Assembly (NCBI GenBank): GCA_017643925.1
Contig: JAEPML010000010.1
Span: forward strand, 124,001 to 188,000
Reading direction: 5' to 3'
Length of the DNA stretch: 64,000 nt
Source: Roseibium sp.
GTDB taxonomy: Bacteria; Pseudomonadota; Alphaproteobacteria; Rhizobiales; Stappiaceae
In this document: in pieces, positions 14,105 through 25,364 of the stretch
How positions within the stretch are numbered: the first letter of the stretch is position 1
Layout: each line of letters begins with the position of its first letter
Notes under the pieces: model-generated
Seen by the model: only the letters and a program-made list of their open reading frames with translations
The model's database searches: none
Told to the model about the DNA's origin: nothing
Position numbers and translations under genes: made by a program

Positions 14105-15505
14105 TTAAAGTGCTTCCAGCTGACCCGGCAGGGCATAGGCCCATTGCGTGATGTTGCCGGCGCCGAGGCAAACAACAAAATCGCCCGGTTCGGCGAGGTC
14201 CTTCACCAGCGGCGGGATCTCGTCCGGTCCGTCGATGGCATGAACCTGCCGGTGCCCCCGGGTTTTCATGCCCGAGACCAGATCGGTGTGCAGTGCGCCT
14301 TCAATCGGCTGCTCGCCAGCCGCATAAACAGGTGCGACGATCACCACGTCCGCGTCGTTGAAACAATTCGAAAAGTCGTCGAAAAGGCTCTGAAGCCGGG
14401 TGTAACGATGCGGCTGCATCACGGCGATCACCTTGCCTTTGGTGGATTCGCGCGCGGCGTGAAGCACCGCCTTGATCTCCACCGGGTGATGGCCGTAATC
14501 ATCGAAAACCTGAACACCGTTGACCGTTCCGGTATGCGTGAACCGTCGCTTGACCCCGCCAAAGTCCGAGATGCCCTTTTTCAGGGCGTCCGGTGCGACA
14601 CCCAGCTGGGACGCGACGGCGATGGCCGCAGTGGCATTGGACACGTTGTGCAGGCCCGGCATCGGCAATTCCAGGTCGTTCAGTTCAATTGCCTCATCCG
14701 AGCGGCGGTCACGAATGGTGACGGAAAACCGCGACTTGCCACCGTCCATGGAAACATCGGTAAAGCGGACATCCGCCTGCGGGTTGGTGCCGTAGGTCAC
14801 CACCCTGCGGTCCTCGATCGTGCCGATCATGGTCTGGACTTCCGGATGGTCCAGGCACATGACGGCAAAGCCGTAGAAGGGGACATTTTCAACAAACTGG
14901 CGGAAGGCCGCACGAACTCCGGCAAAGTCGCCGTAATGATCCAGATGTTCGGGATCGATGTTGGTGACGATGGCAACGTCGGCAGGAAGCTTGACGAAGG
15001 TTCCGTCGCTCTCGTCAGCCTCAACCACCATCCAGTCGCCGCCGCCCATGCGCGCGTTGGTTCCATAGGCGTTGATAATGCCGCCATTGATGACCGTCGG
15101 ATCAAGGTTGCCCGCATCCAGAAGCGCCGCAACCATCGATGTTGTTGTGGTCTTGCCATGCGTTCCGCCGACTGCAATCGCCTGCTTGAAGCGCATCAGT
15201 TCAGCCAGCATCTCGGCACGGCGCACGACGGGAATGAGTTTTTCGCGCGCAGCAACCAGTTCCGGATTGTCTTTCTTGATGGCCGACGACACGACAAGTA
15301 CTTCTGCATCGCCAAGATTTTCCGCGGCGTGTCCGACGGAGACCGCAATGCCGTGCGACCTCAACCTCTGGACATTGGCATTCTCCGCCATGTCGGACCC
15401 TTGCACCTGATACCCGAGAGTCTTCAGCACTTCGGCGATCCCGCTCATGCCGATGCCCCCGATCCCGACAAAATGGACCGGGCCAATATCCTGCGGCATC
15501 TTCAT
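14105..15505 (-). CDS. murC: UDP-N-acetylmuramate--L-alanine ligase MurC
   Basis: This cytoplasmic Mur ligase adds L-alanine to UDP-MurNAc. The N-terminal Rossmann segment [17 protein letters not shown], the P-loop [12 protein letters not shown] (about 112-123) and [14 protein letters not shown] in the C-terminal domain identify it. It is 466 aa. The start overlaps the murG stop by 4 nt. Confidence 0.97.
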   Translation of the reverse strand: MKMPQDIGPVHFVGIGGIGMSGIAEVLKTLGYQVQGSDMAENANVQRLRSHGIAVSVGHAAENLGDAEVLVVSSAIKKDNPELVAAREKLIPVVRRAEMLAELMRFKQAIAVGGTHGKTTTTSMVAALLDAGNLDPTVINGGIINAYGTNARMGGGDWMVVEADESDGTFVKLPADVAIVTNIDPEHLDHYGDFAGVRAAFRQFVENVPFYGFAVMCLDHPEVQTMIGTIEDRRVVTYGTNPQADVRFTDVSMDGGKSRFSVTIRDRRSDEAIELNDLELPMPGLHNVSNATAAIAVASQLGVAPDALKKGISDFGGVKRRFTHTGTVNGVQVFDDYGHHPVEIKAVLHAARESTKGKVIAVMQPHRYTRLQSLFDDFSNCFNDADVVIVAPVYAAGEQPIEGALHTDLVSGMKTRGHRQVHAIDGPDEIPPLVKDLAEPGDFVVCLGAGNITQWAYALPGQLEAL

Positions 15506-16608
15506 GGCCGTTCTCCTTGGTTCTGTGCAATTTCTTCAACGAGATCCGCCAGTCGTTTGACGGCATCGGGCTTGGCGACGCTTTTTGCGTTCCTGGCCGC
15601 TTCGGTGAGCATTTCCGGGGCGGACATGAATCGTTCGATTTCCTTGGCCAATCGTTCAGGATGCAAATCCGCCTGCCGGATCGGCCAGGCACCGCCCACT
15701 TTTTCAAGCACCTTGGCGTTGCTCGCCTGATCCTGGTCGATCGCACCTGGCAACGGCACGAGAATGGAAGGCCGGCCAAGGACGCTCAGCTCGCTCACCG
15801 AGGACGCCCCGGAGCGACAGAAGACAAGATGCGCCTGCGCGATCCGTTGCGGCAGATCCTGAAAGAATGGCGCGCATTCCGCTGCAACGCCCAGATCCGT
15901 GTAGACTTTCTGGACACGCTCCATGTCCTCCGGACGGCACTGTTGAACAATGCGAAGGCGCGCACGGATATCCGGGGGCAACAGTTCAATGGCAGGTGGC
16001 ACGAGATCGGAGAAGAAGCGGGCCCCCTGGGATCCACCGAACACGAGCAGCTTGAACTCACCATCCGGACGTGGAGCATCAAAAGGCAGTTCGGCCGCAT
16101 CCAGCACGGCGTCCCGGACGGGGTTTCCTGTCTCGGTGACCTTGGAAGCCAGGTCGGCCGGCAGGTCTCCGAGCGGCACGCTTGTGGCAATCGCGCTGAC
16201 CCCTTTGGCCAGCATCTTGTTGGCACGGCCCATGACACCATTTGCCTCGTGCAGAATGGAAGGCGTCCCGGTCAGTCGCGCGGCAAACATGGGTGGAAAG
16301 GTTGGATAGCCCCCGAAGCCCGCCACCACATCGGGTTTCAGTTGCCGGATCACCGAGCGTGCCTGAATGGTCCCCCGCAACAGGCTGACAGCCGTTTTCA
16401 GCAGCGCAATCGGGTTGCGCCCCCGGATTGTTTCGGAGGCTATGATGTGGACCTTGCGCGCCGGAAATTCGGTTCCGTATTTGTCGGCCCGCTCATCCGT
16501 TGCCAGCTCCACGGTCCAGCCGCGACGGGCCAGTTCACTGGAAAGCGCTTGCGCGGGAAAAAGGTGGCCGCCTGTACCGCCGGCCGTCAGTAATACGGTT
16601 TTGTTCAT
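15502..16608 (-). CDS. murG: Undecaprenyl-PP-MurNAc-pentapeptide GlcNAc transferase MurG
   Basis: This GT28 enzyme makes lipid II from lipid I at the inner membrane face. The N-terminal glycine loop [38 protein letters not shown], the second-domain [13 protein letters not shown] and [11 protein letters not shown] are all family hallmarks. It is 368 aa, with the order ftsW-murG-murC as usual. Confidence 0.97.
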   Translation of the reverse strand: MNKTVLLTAGGTGGHLFPAQALSSELARRGWTVELATDERADKYGTEFPARKVHIIASETIRGRNPIALLKTAVSLLRGTIQARSVIRQLKPDVVAGFGGYPTFPPMFAARLTGTPSILHEANGVMGRANKMLAKGVSAIATSVPLGDLPADLASKVTETGNPVRDAVLDAAELPFDAPRPDGEFKLLVFGGSQGARFFSDLVPPAIELLPPDIRARLRIVQQCRPEDMERVQKVYTDLGVAAECAPFFQDLPQRIAQAHLVFCRSGASSVSELSVLGRPSILVPLPGAIDQDQASNAKVLEKVGGAWPIRQADLHPERLAKEIERFMSAPEMLTEAARNAKSVAKPDAVKRLADLVEEIAQNQGERP

Positions 16609-16626
16609 AAGAAACGGCTTCTGGCC

Positions 16627-17784
16627 TTACATAAGGGACGAGGGAGAAAGGCGGCTGACCGTGACATTTTCGGAACGCGTGGGCTGCGGTCGTCTGCGGG
16701 TCAGGGCGAGAATGGCTCCGGCTGTCATCGCGGAGGACAACAGGGAAGAACCACCATAGGAAATAAAGGGCAATGTCATGCCCTTCGAGGGAATGAGATG
16801 CAAATTCACGGCAAGATTGATCGTCGCCTGCAGACCGAAAAGGACAACAAGTCCAGCCGTTGCGAGCCGGCTGAAGGCGTCCTGGTCCCTGCTGGCATGG
16901 CTGAGACCGCGAATGACGATGAAGCCGAAGACTGCCACCACGATCAGGCAGACGATAACCCCGAATTCCTCCCCGACCACAGCAAAGATGAAATCGGCAT
17001 GGCTGTCCGGAAGGTCCCGCTTGACGGTTCCCTCACCCGGGCCGCGGCCGAACCAGCCACCTGACAGAAAGGAGTTGATCGCGGCATCGATCTGGTAGGT
17101 GTCGCCGGTGCTCGGATCCAGGAAACGGTCCACACGGGCGGTCACGTGCGGGAGAAGGAAGTAGGCGGCGAACAATCCGGCAATCCCGACCAGGCCCAGG
17201 GCAACGATAATGAACCAGGAAATACCGTTCAGAAAGAACAGTCCCGCCCAGACGAGACCGAGCAGCATGGTCTGCCCGAAGTCAGGTTGTGCGATCAGCA
17301 ATGCGGCACAGATCGCAAACAGGACAAATGCGAAAAGAACGCCCGGGATCTCGCGCCGGCGGCCGCTTTCAGAAAGCAGGAAGGCAATCAGGATCACAAA
17401 GGCCGGTTTCAGGAATTCCGACGCCTGCACGGAAACACCGGCAATATAGATCCAGCGCCGCGCGCCCTTGGTCTCGAAGCCCATGAACAGCGTGGCCACG
17501 AGCAAAACAACCGAAACACCGAAGACCAACAGGGCAGCTCGACGAACCATGCGCGGTGTCATCAAGGATCCCGCAAGCATGACAATGAGTGCCGGCACCG
17601 TGAACATGGCCTGCCGCTTGACGAAATAGAGCGTGTCCACGCCGATCCGCTCGGCAACCGGAGGGCTGGCTGCGAAAGCAAACACGACACCGGCCAGAAG
17701 CAGCAGCCCGAAGGCAGCCAGCAGGTAGTGGTCCACTGTCCAGAACCATTCGGCAAACCGGCTTCGATCCGCGCGCGAGACCAT
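16627..17784 (-). CDS. ftsW: Peptidoglycan glycosyltransferase FtsW (SEDS)
   Basis: This 385-residue protein has about ten membrane helices and polymerises lipid II together with FtsI. SEDS motifs include RRWIYIAGVSVQASEFLK and, near the C-terminus, GMTLPFISYGGSSLL. It starts 2 nt after the murD stop. Confidence 0.96.
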   Translation of the reverse strand: MVSRADRSRFAEWFWTVDHYLLAAFGLLLLAGVVFAFAASPPVAERIGVDTLYFVKRQAMFTVPALIVMLAGSLMTPRMVRRAALLVFGVSVVLLVATLFMGFETKGARRWIYIAGVSVQASEFLKPAFVILIAFLLSESGRRREIPGVLFAFVLFAICAALLIAQPDFGQTMLLGLVWAGLFFLNGISWFIIVALGLVGIAGLFAAYFLLPHVTARVDRFLDPSTGDTYQIDAAINSFLSGGWFGRGPGEGTVKRDLPDSHADFIFAVVGEEFGVIVCLIVVAVFGFIVIRGLSHASRDQDAFSRLATAGLVVLFGLQATINLAVNLHLIPSKGMTLPFISYGGSSLLSSAMTAGAILALTRRRPQPTRSENVTVSRLSPSSLM

Positions 17785-17786
17785 GG

Positions 17787-19187
17787 TTACGCCACCTCCT
17801 GAGTGTTTCCGTCACCCGACAAGGCACGCACCGCATCTACAAAAGCAGCGCCCCGCAGTTCAAAATTGGGATATTGATCGAAGCTCGCACAGGCGGGCGA
17901 TAACAGGATCGCAATTTCCTGTGCCTCGTCCTCGGCCGCTTCGACCGCAGCATCCGCAACGGCCTGGGGCAGCGTACCGCTGATCTTGAACGGCACCCTC
18001 CCTTCGAGGGTTTTTGCAAACTCCTCTGCCGCTTCTCCGATCAGAAAGGTTTTTGCGATCTTCGGAAAATATTGGTCGAGAGAGAGAATGCCGCCATCCT
18101 TGGCGCGACCACCCGCAATCCAATAGATCCTGTCAAAACTGGAAAGCGCGCGCGCTGCCGCGTCGGCATTGGTGGCTTTGGAGTCATTGACAAACAGCAC
18201 CCGTCCTTGTTTGGCCACCACCTCCATCCGGTGGTGCAGGCCGGGAAACGAGCTCATGGCTGTTGCGATTTTTTCCGCAGGAAGCTCGAGCGCCCGCAGC
18301 GCCGCAAAGGCTGCTGCCGCGTTTTGTCCGTTGTGGTCACCACGCAAACTGTCGATGCCCCCGAGCAGGGCAACTTCGGTCTGGGTGCCGTCATGCGCCT
18401 CGTAAAGCCGGCCATACTTGGCATAGATGCCGTTTGTGAGTTCCTTCTCACCCGCGATCCGGCAAACCGGTTTGCGCGCCAGTTCGAGCCGATCCGCGAT
18501 TGCCGACGACAACCTATCATCGACACCAACGACAGCCACTTTTGCTCCGGCGACAAGACGTTCCTTGATCGCGGCGTAGTTTTCCATCGTGCCGTGCCGA
18601 TCGAGATGATCCGGTGACAGGTTCATGTGAATGCCAACCGTCGGGTCAAGCGTCGGGGCGAGATCGATCTGATAAGACGAACACTCGACGACATAGTGTC
18701 GTCCAGGCTGCGGAGGCTCCAGCTCAAGCACCGGCGTGCCGATGTTCCCGCCGACCTGAACATCAAGTCCCATCGTCGACAGGAGATGACCGATAAGTGC
18801 TGTTGTGGTGGACTTTCCGTTTGTGCCTGTAATCGCGATCAGGGGCGCGTCGAGGCACAGCTTTCGGCGTTCCCGGCAGAAGACCTCGACATCGCCAATG
18901 ATCTCGACACCGGCGTTTCGAGCCAGATCAACGCTCCAGTGTGGCATTGGATGGGTCAGGGGAACACCCGGAGCCAGCACCAGCGCGTCTGTCTCGGACC
19001 AGTCCAGGTCTCTCAGGTCGCCGGTCTGAAGTCCCTCTTCCGCTGCCTGGGCAACCCGTGTCTCATTGTCGTCGAAGCACACCATATCGGCCCCACCCGC
19101 CTTCAATGAGCGAGCAGTTGCAAGACCGGAGCCGCCCAAGCCGAACAGGGCGACCTTCTTGCCTGCAAATGTGGTTGCTGGGATCAT
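17787..19187 (-). CDS. murD: UDP-N-acetylmuramoylalanine--D-glutamate ligase MurD
   Basis: This Mur ligase adds D-glutamate. The N-terminal [19 protein letters not shown], the P-loop [18 protein letters not shown] (about 118-135), [20 protein letters not shown] and [12 protein letters not shown] are all present. It is 466 aa, 5 nt downstream of mraY. Confidence 0.97.
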   Translation of the reverse strand: MIPATTFAGKKVALFGLGGSGLATARSLKAGGADMVCFDDNETRVAQAAEEGLQTGDLRDLDWSETDALVLAPGVPLTHPMPHWSVDLARNAGVEIIGDVEVFCRERRKLCLDAPLIAITGTNGKSTTTALIGHLLSTMGLDVQVGGNIGTPVLELEPPQPGRHYVVECSSYQIDLAPTLDPTVGIHMNLSPDHLDRHGTMENYAAIKERLVAGAKVAVVGVDDRLSSAIADRLELARKPVCRIAGEKELTNGIYAKYGRLYEAHDGTQTEVALLGGIDSLRGDHNGQNAAAAFAALRALELPAEKIATAMSSFPGLHHRMEVVAKQGRVLFVNDSKATNADAAARALSSFDRIYWIAGGRAKDGGILSLDQYFPKIAKTFLIGEAAEEFAKTLEGRVPFKISGTLPQAVADAAVEAAEDEAQEIAILLSPACASFDQYPNFELRGAAFVDAVRALSGDGNTQEVA

Positions 19188-19192
19188 CCGGC

Positions 19193-20275
19193 TTACCTCA
19201 GCTTCAAGGTTGCAAGGCCGAGCAACGCCAGGACGACCGAGATAATCCAGAAGCGGATAACCACCTGGCTTTCTGTCCAGCCCATGATCTCGAAATGGTG
19301 ATGGATCGGCGCCATACGGAACACGCGCTTGCCAGTCAGCTTGAAGGAGATCACCTGTACGATAACAGAAACGGCCTCAAGAACAAAAAGCCCGCCAATG
19401 ATCGCCAGAACGATTTCATGTTTGGTCGCAACCGCAATCGCGCCGATCATGCCGCCCAGGGCAAGGGACCCGGTGTCCCCCATAAAGATGGCCGCGGGCG
19501 GTGCGTTGAACCACAGGAAACCCAGCCCCGCGCCAATCACCGCCCCGCAAATCACGGCAAGTTCGCCCGTGCCGGAAACGTGGTGGATCTGCAGGTAGTT
19601 GGCGAATACGGCATTGCCCGAGAGATAGGCAATCAGGCCGAAGGACGCACAGGCAATCATGACCGGCACGATGGCTAGGCCATCCAGGCCATCGGTCAGA
19701 TTGACTGCGTTGCCGGCCCCCACGATCACGAAAGCTGCGAAGGGAATGAAGATCAGTCCGAGATTGAAGGTAAATTCCTTCAGGAAAGGAAAGGCAATGG
19801 CCTCGGAATACTCCGAAGCATCCAGAATGGTCACGGCATAGGCCGCGAGCGCTGCAATGAGAAACTCGAGCCCGAGCCGCGCCTTTCCGCCAAAACCCTT
19901 GTGCGAGGATTTTGTCACCTTGAGATAGTCGTCATAAAAACCGATAGCACCGAAGCCGAGCGTCACGCAGATAACGACCCAGACATACGGATTGGACAGG
20001 TCCGACCAGAGAAGCGCCGCCACGAGTGCGCCGGACAGGATCATCAGCCCCCCCATCGTGGGTGTGCCTTTCTTGGTCAGATGGCTTTCAGGTCCGTCTG
20101 CCCGGATTGGCTGGCCATGCCCCTGTCTGATACGCAGGCTGGCAATGATCTTTGGGCCGAAAAGAAAAACGAAAAACAGCGCCGTCATGATGGCGCCGCC
20201 AGTTCTGAACGTGATGTATCTGAAAACGTTCAGCGCGGAAATCTGATCTGCAAGCTGCCCCAAAAAATAAAACAT
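19193..20275 (-). CDS. mraY: Phospho-N-acetylmuramoyl-pentapeptide transferase MraY
   Basis: This 360-residue polytopic enzyme makes lipid I from UDP-MurNAc-pentapeptide and undecaprenyl phosphate. The Mg-binding stretches FYDDYLKV and [13 protein letters not shown] and the cytoplasmic loop segment MAPIHHHFE are diagnostic. Its neighbours are murF and murD. Confidence 0.97.
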   Translation of the reverse strand: MFYFLGQLADQISALNVFRYITFRTGGAIMTALFFVFLFGPKIIASLRIRQGHGQPIRADGPESHLTKKGTPTMGGLMILSGALVAALLWSDLSNPYVWVVICVTLGFGAIGFYDDYLKVTKSSHKGFGGKARLGLEFLIAALAAYAVTILDASEYSEAIAFPFLKEFTFNLGLIFIPFAAFVIVGAGNAVNLTDGLDGLAIVPVMIACASFGLIAYLSGNAVFANYLQIHHVSGTGELAVICGAVIGAGLGFLWFNAPPAAIFMGDTGSLALGGMIGAIAVATKHEIVLAIIGGLFVLEAVSVIVQVISFKLTGKRVFRMAPIHHHFEIMGWTESQVVIRFWIISVVLALLGLATLKLR

Positions 20276-20285
20276 CAGTTATCCC

Positions 20286-21716
20286 TTATGCCGCCTCGCT
20301 GTCATCTGCTGGCGGATATTCTTTCTTCAACGCTTCGACAAGCGGGCCCATGCGCGTGCCGAGCGACCCCTTGATCATAACGACGTCCCCGGGACGCACG
20401 TCTTTTAGCAAAACCTCTTCGAGATCTTTCGCCTCTTCACAGTAATGCGCCTTCAGGGCCTGCGGCAGCAGGTCCCAGAGGGCATGCATATGTGGACCGG
20501 CGCAATAGACCGCATCAATCCCTTTTTCAACAATGGGACCGGACAATTCCCCATGGAGACGGTCGGCATCCGTGCCGAGTTCGCGCATGTCACCGATCAC
20601 GGCAATCCGCCTGCCGGGTGCAGTGACTTCTGCTTCCCCCAATACGGTCAGGGCCGCACGCATGGAGGCCGGATTGGCGTTGTAGCTCTCGTCAATAAGG
20701 GCCACTTCGCCACCCTGTACAGGCAATCGTGTTACCTCACCGCGCCCCCTTGGAGACCGCATGCCATCGAGGGCAAGGCCGGCCTTTGCAAGATCGGCAC
20801 CCAGATCACTGACCGCCGTCAGCACAGCCAGGCTGTTCTTGACGTGGTGATTGCCCGCCGCTCCGATCTTGTAGGTAATCTCTTGCCCAAGGATGGACGC
20901 ATCCACGCTGGAACCGCCCGGATAACTGGCGACGTTTTCCGTGTGGCTGTCTGCCCCGCTGTCCTCACCGAAGGTATGAACCGTGGAAACCCCGGCTGTC
21001 GATGCCAGGAACCTCAACAGATCGAACTGGCGATTGTCCTTGTTCAGAATGGCAATCCCATCCGGTTCAAGTCCTTCGAAAATCTCCGCCTTGGCTTTCG
21101 CGATCTGCTCCACGGAATCGAAGAATTCCAGGTGGACCGGCTGAACCGTCGTAATGATTGCGACATGCGGACGGACCATCTTGACCAGGGGTCGGATCTC
21201 ATCGGCATGGTTCATGCCGATTTCAAAGACCCCGTATTCCGTATCCTCTGGCATACGTGCCAGGGTGAGCGGTACGCCCCAGTGGTTGTTGAATGACGCC
21301 ACCGAAGCGTGAACCTTTCCGGACGGTTCCAGAGTCAGGCGCAATGCCTCCTTGGTGCCGGTCTTGCCCACCGACCCGGTCACCGCGACGATGCGTGCCT
21401 TGCTTCGAGCCCGCGCGGCAATTCCGAGTTGGCGCATGGCTTCCAGCGGATCCGCGACCACGACATAGCGACCGTCTTCCGGCAAATCCTTCAAGCGGTC
21501 ATTGGCGACGAGTGCAAGCGACGCACCGGCTTCCAGAGCTGCGGCAACGTAGTCATGACCATCCAGCCGGTCCCCCTTGATGGCGATGAAAGCATCGCCC
21601 GGTTCCAGGGTACGGCTGTCGATGGAAATGCCGGTGACCTGTGATGCGACATCACCCCTGGCGTCGCCGCCAGTGGCTTCAACAAAGGCATCAAGGGTCC
21701 AAAGCGGATCGCTCAT
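20286..21716 (-). CDS. murF: UDP-MurNAc-tripeptide--D-Ala-D-Ala ligase MurF
   Basis: This Mur ligase adds D-Ala-D-Ala, the last cytoplasmic step. The P-loop VTGSVGKTGTKEAL (about 111-124), the carbamoyl-lysine region FEIGMNHADEI and LIDESYNANPASMRAAL are seen. It is 476 aa. Its start overlaps the murE stop by 4 nt. Confidence 0.97.
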   Translation of the reverse strand: MSDPLWTLDAFVEATGGDARGDVASQVTGISIDSRTLEPGDAFIAIKGDRLDGHDYVAAALEAGASLALVANDRLKDLPEDGRYVVVADPLEAMRQLGIAARARSKARIVAVTGSVGKTGTKEALRLTLEPSGKVHASVASFNNHWGVPLTLARMPEDTEYGVFEIGMNHADEIRPLVKMVRPHVAIITTVQPVHLEFFDSVEQIAKAKAEIFEGLEPDGIAILNKDNRQFDLLRFLASTAGVSTVHTFGEDSGADSHTENVASYPGGSSVDASILGQEITYKIGAAGNHHVKNSLAVLTAVSDLGADLAKAGLALDGMRSPRGRGEVTRLPVQGGEVALIDESYNANPASMRAALTVLGEAEVTAPGRRIAVIGDMRELGTDADRLHGELSGPIVEKGIDAVYCAGPHMHALWDLLPQALKAHYCEEAKDLEEVLLKDVRPGDVVMIKGSLGTRMGPLVEALKKEYPPADDSEAA

Positions 21717-23182
21717 AGTTTTCCTTCAAGACTGATCGCACGCGCAACGGCTTCATGATCGGAAAAGGGAATCACTGTGTCGCCAACAATCTGGCCGGTT
21801 TCGTGACCCTTTCCCGCAACACACAGGATATCTCCAGAATTCAACCGACGGACGCCTTCCGCTATGGCCTCGAAGCGGTCACCGATCTCGAGCGCGCCAG
21901 GCGCCCCGCCAAGAACCGCCTTTCGAATGGCCGCAGGGTCTTCCGAACGTGGATTGTCATCAGTCACGATCACCAGATCCGCACGACGCGCCGCTGCCTC
22001 TCCCATCAAAGCGCGTTTGCCGGGATCCCGGTCTCCGCCGGCACCAATCACCACCGACAGTTTCCCGCCCGCAAAGGGCTGCAGCGCGGCCAGCGCATTG
22101 TCCAGGGCATCCGGCTTGTGGGCGTAGTCGACAAAGACAAGGCCACCGTTGCCGGTCTTGCCGGCGAGCTCCAGCCGGCCGGGAGCACCTTTGAGGTTTT
22201 CAAGCGCGCGCAGGGCAGCCCCGCTGTCGATGCCGGCAGCAATGGCCAGTCCAGCCGCAATCAGCGCATTCGACACCTGAAACTTGCCTATCAGCGGCAA
22301 CGTCACCTTGTACTCGCCGCGCGCCGTTTGAAGCGTCATGATCTGACCGGCGCCATCGGGTTTGAGGCCCGTGAGCTTGAGATCAGCACCCGTCTCGCCA
22401 ACCGTGAACACCGGCAGCCCGCGAGCAGCGGCAACTTCCAGGACGCGCTCGGAATATTTCTCGCCCGGATCGACGACAACGGTACCGCCAGCGGGAAGCA
22501 GATCCTTGAACAGCCGGAGTTTGGCTTGCAGGTATTCCTCGATCGTCGCGTGATAATCCATGTGATCACGACCGAGATTGGTGAATGCCGCGGCTGTCAG
22601 CCGAACGCCATCAAGCCTGTACTGATCCAGTCCGTGAGAAGACGCCTCCATTGCGGCATGGTTGATTCCTTCGCCTTCAAGTTCCGCCAGTTCCTTTTGA
22701 AGTGCGACAGGGTCAGGCGTCGTCAAGCCACCGTAGCTTTCGCCATCCGGCTTGATCGTTCCGAGCGTTCCAAGGCTGGCGGCAGGGTGCCCTGCCGACT
22801 GGAAGATCTGGCGGACAAAATGGGCAACAGAGGTTTTCCCGGCCGTCCCGGTCACCGCGACAATCGTGTCGGGTTGTGCACCATAAAAGCGGGCAGCCAT
22901 CTTCGCCAGATCCCGCCTCGGCTCGTCAGCACCGATGACCACGACACCGGCAGGGCAAGCGGCCCTCACCTGCTCTTCGCTGTCTGTTGCACACAAAACG
23001 GCTATGGCCCCGGCGGCGCAGGCCTTCGGGGCAAAGGTGGAACCATCGACGGTGGCTCCCTTGAGGGCAGCAAACAGAAATCCGGGCTCCACCTTGCGGC
23101 TGTCAGCCGTCAGTCCCGTGATTTTCAGACCCTTCGCCTCGTCCGGCAAGTCAAGGCCGGCAGCTAGATACTCAAGATCCAT
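21713..23182 (-). CDS. murE: UDP-MurNAc-L-Ala-D-Glu--2,6-diaminopimelate ligase MurE
   Basis: This Mur ligase adds the third residue. The acceptor motif DDNPRSEDP in the C-terminal domain is the signature for meso-diaminopimelate rather than lysine. The P-loop reads VTGTAGKTSVAHF (about 114-126), with Ala where many MurE proteins have Asn. HYS-type stretches such as EASSHGLDQYRLDG are present. It is 489 aa, and about 100 nt separate it from ftsI. Confidence 0.96.
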   Translation of the reverse strand: MDLEYLAAGLDLPDEAKGLKITGLTADSRKVEPGFLFAALKGATVDGSTFAPKACAAGAIAVLCATDSEEQVRAACPAGVVVIGADEPRRDLAKMAARFYGAQPDTIVAVTGTAGKTSVAHFVRQIFQSAGHPAASLGTLGTIKPDGESYGGLTTPDPVALQKELAELEGEGINHAAMEASSHGLDQYRLDGVRLTAAAFTNLGRDHMDYHATIEEYLQAKLRLFKDLLPAGGTVVVDPGEKYSERVLEVAAARGLPVFTVGETGADLKLTGLKPDGAGQIMTLQTARGEYKVTLPLIGKFQVSNALIAAGLAIAAGIDSGAALRALENLKGAPGRLELAGKTGNGGLVFVDYAHKPDALDNALAALQPFAGGKLSVVIGAGGDRDPGKRALMGEAAARRADLVIVTDDNPRSEDPAAIRKAVLGGAPGALEIGDRFEAIAEGVRRLNSGDILCVAGKGHETGQIVGDTVIPFSDHEAVARAISLEGKL

Positions 23183-23282
23183 TACATCCGATCATCCGGT
23201 TTGTGCGTCGTCTTGCTGGAGCATCAAAATCAACGGATAACGGCTGCGACCCCGCCGATGATTTCAGCTCCCGTTAGTCTCC

Positions 23283-24995
23283 TTAATAGGAAATCTCGAT
23301 AGGTTCATCCCCTTTACCGAACCGCGGCATCACTCCAAGCATCGGAGCGGCGCGGCGAATGATCGCCCCCGCGGTCGGTGCAGTGTTCAATCCTGCCGTC
23401 GCGCCGATCCCCTCACGCTCAGGCTTCGGTTCGTCCAACACCACCAGCACCACGTAGCGCGGATCGTCCATCGGGAAGGCGGACAGGAAGGAGTTGCGGC
23501 GTTTGTTGCTGACATAACGCCCGTTCTCGATCTTCTCCGCAGTCCCGGTTTTGCCGCCAACCGTATAACCCGGAACATCGGCCCTGCGCCCCGAACCCGA
23601 CAGAACATTGAGCCGGAAAAGGTAGCGCATCATGCGGCTGACATCATCGGAAATCACTTGTTTGCCAAGCTCTTGGACCTGATCCTGGCTGCGCGGCAGA
23701 AATGTCGGTGGCAGCAGGGTCCCGCCGTTCACGACGGCAGCAGCTGCAACGGCTGTCTGCATCGGCGTCACTGAAAGACCATGCCCGAAGGAGATGGTCA
23801 TCGCAGCCAGCTCGTTCCATTTCGGCGGAAGCAGCGGAGCTGCGTTTTCCGGCAACTCGGTCTTCAGACGCTTGGTCAGGTGCAGGCGCTCCAGAAACTC
23901 CTTCTGACGCGCGACACCGGTTGCAAGCATCATCTTGGCCGTGCCGATATTTGAGGAGTAGATGAAGATTTCCGGAACGGAGAGGATGCGGTTTTTCCCG
24001 TGGAAATCTGAAATCGTCCGCCCTGCCGCGCGGATCGGCCGAGTCGCATCAAAGCTGTCATTGATGGATACGGCGCCTGAATCGAGTGCCATGGCCGTTG
24101 TAAACGCCTTGAAGACCGACCCCATTTCAAAGACGCCGCCGGTCACCCTGTTCAAACGGTCCTTCTGCAGGGCCTGGACACGGTCGTTCGGATCGTAATC
24201 CGGCAGGGACGACATGGCGACGACTTCTCCGGTTTTTGCGTTCAGCACAATGCCCGCAGCTGCAATCGCCTTGTATCGATCCATGGCCTTGACGAGTTCG
24301 TCGCGCACAACGTGCTGCACCCTGAGATCAACCGACAACCTTACCGGCTCCATGGAGCGGTCCGAGGTAAAGCCAAGTGACTGAAGATCGGCAAGCCAGG
24401 CATCGTCGATGTACTTTTCAACACCCGCGAGCCCCTGGTTGTCGACATTCACGGACCCGACGATATGACCAGCCGTCGGGCCGCCCGGATAAAACCGCTT
24501 GCCTTCGGACAGGAAACCAACCCCTGGCAGACCGAGATTGTGCACTTCCTCGGCTTTTCTCGGGGTCATCTCCCGCTTCAGCCAGACAAATCCTGCATTG
24601 CTGTCCAGCCTCCTGCGCACCTGCGCTTCGTCGAGTTCAGGCAGCACCCGGATGATGCCTTCAACGGCCTCATCGACGTCGATGATCCGGCGTGGCTCCG
24701 CATAAAGCGATGCGGTCTTGATATCCGTTGCAAGAATTTCACCGTTGCGGTCGACAAGATCCGGTCTCGACGCAGCCACCGAGTCCTGGGCCGAAATCCA
24801 GTCCTTGGACGGCGCTTCGTCCATCTGCGCCAACAACATCAGGCGCCCTGCGATGGCGACATAGACCAGGGCAAAGGCCAGCATTGCGACATAAACGCGG
24901 GATTTGACCGCACTCGAGGAAACCGATCCGCGTGCTGAACGAGGCTGTCCACGCCGCACCTGAAGAAAACTTGCCGGTTCGCTAATCATCGTCAT
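23283..24995 (-). CDS. ftsI: Division-specific transpeptidase FtsI (PBP3)
   Basis: This class B penicillin-binding protein cross-links septal peptidoglycan. A cytoplasmic N-tail is followed by one membrane helix (about 34-56) and a pedestal domain (about 70-220). The transpeptidase domain has S293 in SVFK, the SSN motif in IYSSNIGTAKM, and KTG in VGGKTGTAEK. It is 570 aa and ends shortly after the catalytic domain with no PASTA repeats. Confidence 0.96.
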   Translation of the reverse strand: MTMISEPASFLQVRRGQPRSARGSVSSSAVKSRVYVAMLAFALVYVAIAGRLMLLAQMDEAPSKDWISAQDSVAASRPDLVDRNGEILATDIKTASLYAEPRRIIDVDEAVEGIIRVLPELDEAQVRRRLDSNAGFVWLKREMTPRKAEEVHNLGLPGVGFLSEGKRFYPGGPTAGHIVGSVNVDNQGLAGVEKYIDDAWLADLQSLGFTSDRSMEPVRLSVDLRVQHVVRDELVKAMDRYKAIAAAGIVLNAKTGEVVAMSSLPDYDPNDRVQALQKDRLNRVTGGVFEMGSVFKAFTTAMALDSGAVSINDSFDATRPIRAAGRTISDFHGKNRILSVPEIFIYSSNIGTAKMMLATGVARQKEFLERLHLTKRLKTELPENAAPLLPPKWNELAAMTISFGHGLSVTPMQTAVAAAAVVNGGTLLPPTFLPRSQDQVQELGKQVISDDVSRMMRYLFRLNVLSGSGRRADVPGYTVGGKTGTAEKIENGRYVSNKRRNSFLSAFPMDDPRYVVLVVLDEPKPEREGIGATAGLNTAPTAGAIIRRAAPMLGVMPRFGKGDEPIEISY

Positions 24996-25005
24996 GGTCA
25001 GCCCC

Positions 25006-25362
25006 TCACCGGATCACGGACGATGAGCCGGCATAGCCGCCCATCTTGTTGGAGCCACCGATCGGTTCAAGCATCACCGGACGTGCCGGAAGGTCTTCCG
25101 GAGTGACGATTTGCTTCACATCGAGCGCTTCAAGCTGAAGAAAGTCGTTATAGCGTTCCACCAGGGTCTGCAGGCGTTCGGGCTTGTTCAAAAGGCTCCA
25201 TTCCGCCTTCAGGTGACGAATGGCATCCCGTTCCTCGTCAATCTGCCTTTGCAGGTCCGCCACCCTCTCGGCGGATTTGGTGGCCGCCAGCTTCATGTCG
25301 TAAACCGTGGCTGCGCCGATAACGACAGCCAGGATGAACAGGATGTTCAACGCTCGAACCAT
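25006..25362 (-). CDS. ftsL: Cell division protein FtsL
   Basis: This 118-residue bitopic protein has one membrane helix at about residues 5-22 followed by a short leucine-zipper-like coiled coil (about 28-70). A periplasmic tail follows. Sequence similarity across FtsL proteins is low, so the call rests on size, topology and its fixed place between rsmH and ftsI. Confidence 0.85.
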   Translation of the reverse strand: MVRALNILFILAVVIGAATVYDMKLAATKSAERVADLQRQIDEERDAIRHLKAEWSLLNKPERLQTLVERYNDFLQLEALDVKQIVTPEDLPARPVMLEPIGGSNKMGGYAGSSSVIR

Positions 25363-25364
25363 TC

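Noticed and set aside
21713..23182. TAGKT P-loop of MurE as a loss of function
   Set aside because: The lysine and threonine are kept, and all other MurE motifs, including DNPR, are intact, so activity is expected.
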